A DNA stretch of 6,712 nt from an uncultured Spirochaetaceae bacterium. GTDB lineage: Bacteria > Spirochaetota > Spirochaetia > Treponematales > UBA12059. Where the stretch lies: NCBI GenBank assembly GCA_938004315.1, contig CALKWG010000308.1, forward strand, positions 1-6,712, given 5' to 3'. The notes beneath the pieces are model-generated. The model was not told where the DNA came from, did not search any database, and was given only the letters and a program-made list of their open reading frames with translations. Below, piece by piece: positions 1-5,885 of the stretch. The position numbers and the translations under genes were made by a program. How positions within the stretch are numbered: the stretch's first letter is position 1; each line of letters begins with the position of its first letter.

Positions 1-108
1 TCCGGCCTGGCCGAGGGCGAGCTCGTGGTTATCTCGGGCCTGACGAGGCTGCGCGCCGGTAGCCCGGTGAGCTCGACGGTCGCGGGCGACAGCGCGAGTT
101 GGGAATAA
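1..108 (+). CDS. RND efflux periplasmic adaptor subunit (HlyD/AcrA-type), C-terminal end only
   Basis: The reading frame is open from base 1 and ends at TAA 106-108, leaving 35 residues that begin SGLAEGELVVISGLTRLRAG. The pattern GL-x-x-G-x-x-VV-x-x-GL-x-x-L-x-x-G-x-x-V is the typical final beta-strand segment of the membrane-proximal domain of HlyD/AcrA-type membrane fusion proteins. This stretch usually closes the protein, followed by a short polar tail, here ending SASWE. Adaptors of this family bridge the inner-membrane RND pump and the outer-membrane channel in the periplasm. The gene stops only 4 bases before the RND pump gene, and a TolC-type gene follows, so all three members of a tripartite pump are present in the order adaptor-pump-channel. 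The call rests on a short tail plus context. Most of the gene lies upstream of the window, so start, signal peptide and lipidation cannot be judged. Confidence 0.82.
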   Translation, partial: SGLAEGELVVISGLTRLRAGSPVSSTVAGDSASWE

Positions 109-112
109 GCCC

Positions 113-3100
113 ATGAACCTGCCGAAATTCTCCACGGAGAACACGGTCCTCCTCACGATCGTGCTTGTCACCGTATTGGCCTTAGGCGCCTTCTCCATAG
201 CGCGCATGCCGCAGGAGCAGTTCTCCGAAGTGCCGTTCTTCTGGGTCAACGTCGTCGTGCCCTTCCCCGGGGCGACGGCCGAGGATATCGAGCGATCGGT
301 GACGATCAAGGTCGAGCAGGCCATGCAAGGGCTTAGGAGCCTCAAGCAGATTCAGAGCGTCACGAGCGACGGGCTTTCGGTGACCAGGGTCGAGTTCGAC
401 GACGGCATCTCGAACGACGAGTTCGAACGCCTGTTCCAGGACGTCCGCACGCGGGTGTCGCAGCTGGACTTCCCCGAGGGAGCCCTGCAGGCTACGGCCA
501 ACGATTTCTCGTCCAACGACTTCCTGCCGGTCATAGAGGTGGTCGTCTCCGGCGGCGATAGCTACGAGGAGCTGGACCGCGCGGCGCGCCTCATACGCGA
601 CGCCGTCTTGGGCGTGAAGGACGTCTCGGACGCGGAGCTCATAGGCGCCCGCGAAAGGCGCATACTCATAGACGCCGACCGTGAGCGGCTCGAATCCTTG
701 GGCATCTCGATCACGGAGCTCCTGCGCGCCGTGCAGCAGAAGAACGTCTCCATCCCCGCCGGCGCCCTCGAGACCTCGTCGCGCGAGTACCTCCTGCGCA
801 CCGTCGGGAGCCTTAGGGGCGTGGGCGAGTTCGAGCGCGTCATCGTGAGGCGGGCCGCCGGAAGCGGCGCGGTCGTGCGCCTTGGCGAGCTCGCGACGGT
901 CGTGGAGGCCTTCGACGAGCGCGGCTCGACGGTCAGCTTAAACGGCGAACGGGCCGTCACCATACGCGTCAGCAAGGTCGCCCGCGGCGATTCCATCGGC
1001 GTCATAGACCGGGTCAAGGCCATCGTCGAGAGGCTCGAGCCGTCCCTGCCGGCGGGCGTCCGCGTAGACCTCCTGAACGATTCGACGGTGCAGATACGCG
1101 ACAGCATCGACGTCCTCGTGGCGAACGCGATCCAAGGATTGATCATCCTCGTCGCCATTTTGTTCGTCTTCCTCGGCGCCAGGAACGCCCTCATGACGGC
1201 GCTGGGCATACCGGTCACCTTCGCGATCACCTTCCTGGCCTTGGAGTCTTTAGGCGAGACCTTGAATTCCAATACGCTCTTCGGCCTCGTGCTGGTACTC
1301 GGGCTCATCGTCGACCACGCCATCGTCATAACCGAGAATAGCTACCGCTTAAGGCGCCTGGGCTACGGCCTTAAGGACGCGGCCATACAGGGGACGAGCC
1401 AGGTGGCCTGGCCCATCGTCGCGTCGACCTTGACCACCGTGGCGGCCTTCCTGCCGCTCATGATACTGCCGGGCACCATCGGCAAGTTCCTGCGGGTCAT
1501 ACCGCTCGTCGTCTCGATAGCCCTCATCGCCTCTACTTTAGAGGCTATCATTTTTATCCCCGCGCATATGGTGGAGTGGCCGGGCGGCAAGACCTTAAAG
1601 ACGAAGCCCGACCTGTTCGACCGCGTCCGGGCGCGCTTCGAAGGCTTCGTCCGGGCCCTCTACCGGAGGCGGCTCCTCGTGGTCCTGGGCTTCGCGCTCG
1701 TCGCCGGCGGGATCTTCGCCGCGGTGCCGTTCATAAGGCAGGATCTGTTCAGCGCCGAGGATTTTACGCTCTTCTATATCGACATAGACATGCCCGGCGG
1801 CACCAACCGCGCCCGGACCGAGGAGCTCGTCCGCCGCTATGAGGAGCGCCTCCTGCCGCTCGTCGGCGGCGGCGAGGTGGTGAACGTGCAGTCCAGCGTG
1901 GGCTTCAGGTCGGGCGGCTCGGGCAACACGAGCGCGGGCAACGTGGCCCAGATCGTGGTAGACCTGGCCGAGATCAAGGAAGGCCGGAAGCGTACCATCA
2001 CGGACATCATGGACGAGGCGCGCTGGAGGCTGGCCGATATCCCGGGGCCGGAGAACGTGATCTACCGGAAGGCCCAATCCGGGCCGCCGGTCAGCTCGCC
2101 TATCGGCTTTAGGCTACGGGGCGACGACTACGGCGCTCTCATTTCGGTCGCCACGGAGCTGCGCGAGCGCCTGGGCGGCTACCCCGAGCTCGTCAATATC
2201 GCGGACACCTTGCAGACCGGTACGCCCGAGCTCCGCGTGGCCATTAACGAGGATCGGGCGGCGGCCTACGGGCTGTCGGTCTCGTCGGTCGGGTCGTTCA
2301 TACGCGGCAGCTACGACGGCTTCCCGGCCGGTACGGTGTTTATAAACAATAACGAGCTCGACGTGATCGTCCGCTACGCCGGCGGCGGGGCGGCTACCCT
2401 TGCTAGGCTCCTCGATCTCAAGCTGCCGACGCCCGACGGCCGCCTGGTGCCGTTCTCGGCCGTGGCCTCGCTCGAGGAGGGCGCCGCCTTGGCCGCCATC
2501 CGGCGGGTCGACGGCAAGCGCGAGCTGGGCGTCAGCTCGGACGCCTTGGACGAGGCCGTGGTGGCCGGCGTGAACGCCGACGTGAAGGCGTGGTTCGAGC
2601 GCGAAGTCCGGCCGCGCAACCCCGGCATGGAGCTGGTGGTGGGCGGCGAGTTCGCCGAGCTTCAGGACCTGCTCGTGCAGATCGCGCGGGTCTTCCTCCT
2701 CGGCATCTTCCTGATCTACGCGGTGCTCGGCGCCCAGTTCAAGAGCTTCACCCAGCCCCTGCTCATCCTCCTGTCCGTGCCCATGGCCTTCGCCGGCGTG
2801 GTGCTCTTCCTGGTCATAAGCGGCACGCCGTTCTCCACCACCGTGCTCTACGCCGGCGTGGCGCTGGCGGGCATAGCGGTGAACGACTCCATCGTGCTCA
2901 TCGACTTCATAAACGGCGCTAGGAAAGAGGGTAAGTCCGTAGCCGACGCCGTCGCCGAGGGGGTCTCGACGAGGCTCCGCCCGGTGATACTCACGAGCGT
3001 CACGACCATAGGCGGGCTTCTGCCCACCGCCGTAGGCCTGGGGGGATATTCGGTGGTATGGAGCCCGATGGCCAGCACCATCATCTTCGGCCTCCTATTC

Positions 3101-3190
3101 TCCACCGTCACCGCGTTGACGGTCGTCCCGGCCTTGTACGGCCTCCTTTTCGACCGCAAAGAAAAAGTACGAAAGGTTGCGCACGCATGA
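113..3190 (+). CDS. RND-family efflux transporter permease (AcrB/HAE1-like inner-membrane pump)
   Basis: This 1025-residue protein has the full RND layout and normal length (AcrB is about 1050). TM1 is at about 9-30, followed by a first periplasmic porter loop at about 35-330 with the family signature VNVVVPFPGATAEDIE (45-60). TM2-TM6 lie at about 335-483, TM7 at 519-540, a second periplasmic loop at 545-850, and TM8-TM12 at 855-1010. It should drive proton-coupled export from the periplasm or outer leaflet through the adaptor and TolC partner; the substrate cannot be told. TM4 reads GLIVDHAIVITEN (397-409), so AcrB D407 is kept as D401 but D408 is replaced by H402. TM10 reads GIAVNDSIVLIDF (920-932), so AcrB K940-N941 becomes N924-D925. 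AcrB T978 is kept as T961. The start ATG lies 4 bases after the adaptor stop, with GGGAA at 101-105 as a weak ribosome-binding site. The stop overlaps the next start (ATGA). About a third of Ile codons are ATA, odd for GC-rich DNA. Confidence 0.96.
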   Translation: MNLPKFSTENTVLLTIVLVTVLALGAFSIARMPQEQFSEVPFFWVNVVVPFPGATAEDIERSVTIKVEQAMQGLRSLKQIQSVTSDGLSVTRVEFDDGISNDEFERLFQDVRTRVSQLDFPEGALQATANDFSSNDFLPVIEVVVSGGDSYEELDRAARLIRDAVLGVKDVSDAELIGARERRILIDADRERLESLGISITELLRAVQQKNVSIPAGALETSSREYLLRTVGSLRGVGEFERVIVRRAAGSGAVVRLGELATVVEAFDERGSTVSLNGERAVTIRVSKVARGDSIGVIDRVKAIVERLEPSLPAGVRVDLLNDSTVQIRDSIDVLVANAIQGLIILVAILFVFLGARNALMTALGIPVTFAITFLALESLGETLNSNTLFGLVLVLGLIVDHAIVITENSYRLRRLGYGLKDAAIQGTSQVAWPIVASTLTTVAAFLPLMILPGTIGKFLRVIPLVVSIALIASTLEAIIFIPAHMVEWPGGKTLKTKPDLFDRVRARFEGFVRALYRRRLLVVLGFALVAGGIFAAVPFIRQDLFSAEDFTLFYIDIDMPGGTNRARTEELVRRYEERLLPLVGGGEVVNVQSSVGFRSGGSGNTSAGNVAQIVVDLAEIKEGRKRTITDIMDEARWRLADIPGPENVIYRKAQSGPPVSSPIGFRLRGDDYGALISVATELRERLGGYPELVNIADTLQTGTPELRVAINEDRAAAYGLSVSSVGSFIRGSYDGFPAGTVFINNNELDVIVRYAGGGAATLARLLDLKLPTPDGRLVPFSAVASLEEGAALAAIRRVDGKRELGVSSDALDEAVVAGVNADVKAWFEREVRPRNPGMELVVGGEFAELQDLLVQIARVFLLGIFLIYAVLGAQFKSFTQPLLILLSVPMAFAGVVLFLVISGTPFSTTVLYAGVALAGIAVNDSIVLIDFINGARKEGKSVADAVAEGVSTRLRPVILTSVTTIGGLLPTAVGLGGYSVVWSPMASTIIFGLLFSTVTALTVVPALYGLLFDRKEKVRKVAHA

Positions 3191-4713
3191 AGCAGATTCG
3201 TCTATCGCGCGCCGTAGCGGCCGCGGCCTTTTCGGCGCTCCTCGCCGCGCGGGCGCCGCTGTGGGCTCAAGTCTCAGCGCCGGCGGCTCCGGCCGGCTTT
3301 AGCCTTCGCGATATCGCGGCCCTGGCCCTGGAGAACGACCCCGCGGTGAGGAGCTCGGCCGCCTTGGCCATGCTGGCCAGGATTCAATACGGCCTAGAGC
3401 TCGATAGGGCGGCGCCAAAGCTGACGCTCGGCCTGACGCCCTTCTCCTGGGATGATCGGCGCATACAGGATTTTAGCGCGGGGTTCCCGCCGGTCACCAA
3501 GGACGCTAAGACTTTAGCCCTCGGCGCCGGCCTGAGCTATGCCCAGGCCCTACCGAGCGCCGGCTCCCTGAGCGCGAGCGCGCGGGCCAATCTGCGCGTC
3601 AACGACCCCTTCGGAACGGCCGGCTATAGCCTGGCCCCCCAGCTGAGCGCTAGCCTCAGGCAGCCGCTCTTCGCAGGCGGCTCGCTCATCCCGTTCCGCG
3701 CCGCTAGCGCCGCGCGGGAGTCCGCCTCTATCAGCGCCGACCAGGCCGGGCTCGACGACTTGGCCAGGCGTAACGCGTCGCTCCGGGCGGCCCTCGAGGC
3801 GGCGACCCGCGTCATGAACCTCCGCCGCGCCTTGGCCAGGCAGGAAGCCTCGGTCGCGGCCGCCGAGCGCCGAGCCGCGGCGCTTGACCTACGTAGGCAG
3901 GCCGGCGCGGCCAGCGAGGACGCCGCCCTGGAGCTGGCCCTGGCGGCGCAGCTATCGAGGCAGGCCCTGGTCGATACCAGGGCCTCCCTGCGCGACGCCG
4001 AACGCCGCCTAGCCGGCGTCTTGGGCCTGCGAGCCGAGCTCGCCGCGGGCGGGCTGCCCTTGTCCTCCGCGATTCCGGCCATAGAACGCCCGGCTAGCGG
4101 CGATATCGCCGCGAATCCGGAGCTCCTTAAGGCGGAGCTGGCCTTGCGCAAGGCCGTCCTGGACGCCCAGGCCCGCTCGACCGTCGACGCCCCGAGCCTC
4201 GGGGCCTCGCTGCTCGCCGAGCCGCGCTACGGCGACGGGCGGACGCCGAGCGCCGACCTGGGCTCGGCCCTGAGCGACTTTTGGAGCGGCGACGGACGGG
4301 GCGTGAACTGGAACCTGAGCCTGAGCCTTGACCTGCCCCTGACGGCCGGGGCAGGGCGGTCGCTTCGCGCCGCCGCGGACGCGGAACAGGCCGCTCTAGC
4401 CGGAGCGGCCTTGAGGCAGGCGCGCGAGGCCGCCGAGGACCGCGCCGCCGCCTTGGCCGAGCGCCGCGCGTCGATGGAGGAGCGTATGGACATCCAGCGA
4501 GCCGTCGTCGAGCTCGAACGGCGTAAGCTTGATCGCGCCTTGGCGCTCGGCGCCGCGGGCACCGCGACGCGCGACGCCGCCGATGACGCGCGCCTAGGGC
4601 TCGCCGCGGCGGAGGACGAGCTCTACCGCATGGAGCTCGAGCTCTTCGTCTTAAGCCTGGACGAAGCCGCGCTCGCCGGGCGCGACCTCGGCGCGGCGCT
4701 CGGCCTACGCTAG
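3187..4713 (+). CDS. TolC-family outer-membrane efflux channel protein
   Basis: This 508-residue protein is the outer-membrane exit duct of the pump. I chose ATG 3187 because it overlaps the pump stop as ATGA, has GAAAGG at 3171-3176 upstream, and opens with a clear signal peptide: basic MKQIRLSR, an Ala/Leu-rich core, and likely cleavage near A27-Q28. An in-frame ATG at 3058 would add 43 pump-overlapping residues without secretory character. The two-repeat OEP architecture is visible. Repeat 1 has SLRDIAALALENDPAV (39-54), strands with LSASLRQPLFAGG (153-165) and a long Ala/Arg/Glu helical hairpin (about 170-285). Repeat 2 has NPELLKAELALRKAVLDAQ (310-328), the strand LSLSLDLPLTAGAG (377-390) and a second helical hairpin (391-490). 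The protein is about one-quarter alanine (126 by hand count), concentrated in the predicted helices. There is no lipobox cysteine, so it is not the NodT lipoprotein type. It is the last gene of the pump operon, and an intrinsic terminator follows. Confidence 0.92.
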   Translation: MKQIRLSRAVAAAAFSALLAARAPLWAQVSAPAAPAGFSLRDIAALALENDPAVRSSAALAMLARIQYGLELDRAAPKLTLGLTPFSWDDRRIQDFSAGFPPVTKDAKTLALGAGLSYAQALPSAGSLSASARANLRVNDPFGTAGYSLAPQLSASLRQPLFAGGSLIPFRAASAARESASISADQAGLDDLARRNASLRAALEAATRVMNLRRALARQEASVAAAERRAAALDLRRQAGAASEDAALELALAAQLSRQALVDTRASLRDAERRLAGVLGLRAELAAGGLPLSSAIPAIERPASGDIAANPELLKAELALRKAVLDAQARSTVDAPSLGASLLAEPRYGDGRTPSADLGSALSDFWSGDGRGVNWNLSLSLDLPLTAGAGRSLRAAADAEQAALAGAALRQAREAAEDRAAALAERRASMEERMDIQRAVVELERRKLDRALALGAAGTATRDAADDARLGLAAAEDELYRMELELFVLSLDEAALAGRDLGAALGLR

Positions 4714-4746
4714 ATGCATCCCGCGCGGATCCGCGCGGGCTTGCAT
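4714..4746 (+). repeat. GC-rich inverted repeat / RNA hairpin directly after the channel gene stop
   Basis: Immediately after the TAG stop, bases 4720-4739 form a perfect 20-base palindrome (CCCGCGCGG-AT-CCGCGCGGG). It is extended by outer arms ATGCA (4714-4718) and TGCAT (4742-4746), with a one- against two-base internal loop between them. As RNA this would fold into a strong hairpin with a GGATCC loop. No T tract follows, so by itself it is not an intrinsic terminator. It may protect the 3' end of the efflux mRNA, act as a pausing element, or be a protein-binding palindrome for the next gene. It ends before the terminator hairpin begins at 4753. The structure is seen directly; the role is unknown. 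Confidence 0.6.
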
Positions 4747-4768
4747 TATCCGGCCGCGGGCATAGAAT
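4741..4768 (+). promoter_or_regulatory. Candidate sigma-70-type promoter for a leaderless transcript of the binding-protein gene
   Basis: TAGAAT at 4763-4768 matches five of six bases of the TATAAT -10 element. TTGCAT at 4741-4746, 16 bases upstream, keeps the TTG core of a -35 element. Only 7 bases separate the -10 hexamer from ATG 4776, so transcription would start at or within a base or so of the start codon. No purine-rich ribosome-binding site is seen upstream of this ATG, and no other ATG, GTG or TTG is available in frame near the signal peptide, which fits a leaderless mRNA. The -35 match is weak and the -10 hexamer lies in the terminator stem and loop, so the promoter is an inference from spacing and composition. 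Confidence 0.5.
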
Positions 4769-4792
4769 TAGCGCTATGCCCGCGGCTTTTTT
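4753..4792 (+). terminator. Rho-independent terminator of the efflux operon
   Basis: The arms GCCGCGGGCATAG (4753-4765) and CTATGCCCGCGGC (4774-4786) are perfect 13-base complements around the 8-base loop AATTAGCG. Six T residues follow at 4787-4792. This is a textbook intrinsic terminator, placed 40 bases after the stop of the last efflux gene. It overlaps the first codons of the next gene, whose ATG (4776-4778) lies in the 3' arm and whose codons 4-6 are made from the T tract. That placement implies the downstream gene does not rely on read-through from the pump operon. A transcript that did read through would have its start codon locked in the stem. Confidence 0.85.
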
Positions 4793-5885
4793 ACGTAGTT
4801 CCCTATGCCTCTGCGCGTCGCTTTGCCTCTTCCTCTCCTGCGCGCCGCGTCCTGTACGCGTCGGCTTCGTCGCCCCCATGACGGGGCCGAGCGCCAATAT
4901 CGGCGTGGAAGGGTATAAGGGTTTCAGCCTAGCCATGGCCGAACTCGACGAGGGCGGGCACGGCCGTCGTATCGAGTCGGTCCTCAAGGACGACGCCGGG
5001 GATTCCGAAGCGTGCCTGGCCGCGGCTAAGGAGCTGTACGCCGACGGCGTACGCGTCTTCATCCTCCATACGACGAGCGGCGCAGCCGCCGGCGCCCTGC
5101 CCTGGCTGCTCGAGCGGGACGTCCTCGTCCTGACGAGGACGGTGAGCGCTACCGAGTGGGCGGGGCGCGACGACTCCCTTATCCGCTTCGTGGGGAGCGC
5201 CTATCAGTTCGGGACCGGGCTCGGTCGCTTCATGACGCGCCGCGGCGTTACCCGCGTCGTCACCATCGTCGATCGGCGGAACGAGGGCTACGCGCAGGCC
5301 ATCATCGACGGCGCCATAAGCGCCATGTCGGGGGCGGGCGAGGGCGGCGCCGCGATCGGGTCCTGGTCCGTAGGCGAAGGGCTCGACCATGCCGAGTTGG
5401 CTCGGGCGGCGCGGGACAGCGGGGCGCAGGCGGCCTTCGCCGTCTTGTCCGGCTTGGACGCGGCGAAGCTCGCCCAGGCGCTCGAGGAAGCGGGCTTCCA
5501 AGGCGACCTCTATCTCTCCCCGTGGTCCCAGGATCACAATCTCCTCAGCTATGCCGGCAAGATGTCCGGGCGAATCTTCCTGCCGAGCAGTTTCAATCCC
5601 GATGATCCTAATCCCCGCTATACCTCCTTCGTAGGACGTTTCCGCTCTGTTTTCGGCGAGGCGCCCGTGATGTCCTCCCTCTACGGTTATGAAGTCGCCA
5701 TGTTCCTTGGGCAGGGCTTGTCCGCGGCCGACGATTCCCGCCCCGAAGCGCTGAAGCGGGCCCTCCTCGCGGCTGAGCGCTTCGAAGGCCTGCAGCAGTC
5801 CGCGCGGCTCGACGAATTCGGCGATTTAGAGATGGACATGATGATCATCACCATCAAGGCCGGCCGCTTCGAGGCGGCGCCATGA
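4776..5885 (+). CDS. LivJ-type (Peripla_BP_6) substrate-binding lipoprotein, probably ligand-receptor partner of the downstream sensor
   Basis: This 369-residue protein has an N-terminal lipoprotein-like signal: R7, a hydrophobic Leu/Cys-rich stretch, then LFLSC with the likely lipidated C22 (a loose lipobox). The rest is a type I periplasmic-binding fold of the branched-chain amino acid/amide-binding family. It opens with VRVGFVAPMTGPSANIGVEG (27-46), the family's characteristic first strand and loop. DDAGDSEACLAAAKELYADGVRVFI (72-96), the likely ligand loop HTTSGAAAG (98-106), GVTRVVTIVDRRNEGYA (157-173) and the C-terminal-lobe segment YGYEVAMFLGQGL (303-315) follow in the usual order. The length is normal. 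The family binds amino acids, amides, urea and aromatic acids; the ligand here is not readable. No ABC permease or ATPase is adjacent. Instead the gene overlaps a dCache sensor gene by ATGA, suggesting a receptor rather than a transporter role. ATG 4776 is the only plausible start; it lacks a ribosome-binding site and lies within a terminator hairpin. Confidence 0.9.
   Translation: MPAAFLRSSLCLCASLCLFLSCAPRPVRVGFVAPMTGPSANIGVEGYKGFSLAMAELDEGGHGRRIESVLKDDAGDSEACLAAAKELYADGVRVFILHTTSGAAAGALPWLLERDVLVLTRTVSATEWAGRDDSLIRFVGSAYQFGTGLGRFMTRRGVTRVVTIVDRRNEGYAQAIIDGAISAMSGAGEGGAAIGSWSVGEGLDHAELARAARDSGAQAAFAVLSGLDAAKLAQALEEAGFQGDLYLSPWSQDHNLLSYAGKMSGRIFLPSSFNPDDPNPRYTSFVGRFRSVFGEAPVMSSLYGYEVAMFLGQGLSAADDSRPEALKRALLAAERFEGLQQSARLDEFGDLEMDMMIITIKAGRFEAAP

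Noticed and set aside
562..1329. A 255-codon minus-strand open frame opposite the RND pump gene.
   Set aside because: It is low-complexity Ser/Arg/Thr-rich, has no family resemblance, and is a shadow of a strongly conserved pump-coding region.
1595..2077. A 160-codon minus-strand open frame rich in His, Ala and Arg opposite the pump gene.
   Set aside because: The composition is typical of an antisense shadow frame, and the plus strand here encodes the conserved TM7 and second porter region.
2590..2922. A 110-codon plus-strand open frame in another frame of the pump gene.
   Set aside because: It is an Arg/His/Pro-rich out-of-frame translation of the conserved TM8-TM10 region.
3058..3186. A 43-codon N-terminal extension of the channel gene from an in-frame ATG at 3058.
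   Set aside because: It lies inside the pump gene, reads as His/Arg/Pro-rich non-secretory sequence, and would bury the clear signal peptide that starts at 3187.
4776..4830. The possibility that the leader of the binding protein is a false in-frame extension, since Leu/Cys-rich strings of this kind often arise from mistranslated non-coding DNA.
   Set aside because: No other start codon is available before the first strand of the mature fold, and the leader has the hydrophobic length and terminal cysteine expected of a lipoprotein signal.
4127..5062. A 311-codon open frame on the minus strand across the end of the channel gene and the start of the binding-protein gene.
   Set aside because: Its translation is dominated by Arg, Pro, Ser and Ala runs with no recognisable domain, it lies opposite two well-supported genes, and long antisense frames are expected in DNA this GC-rich.
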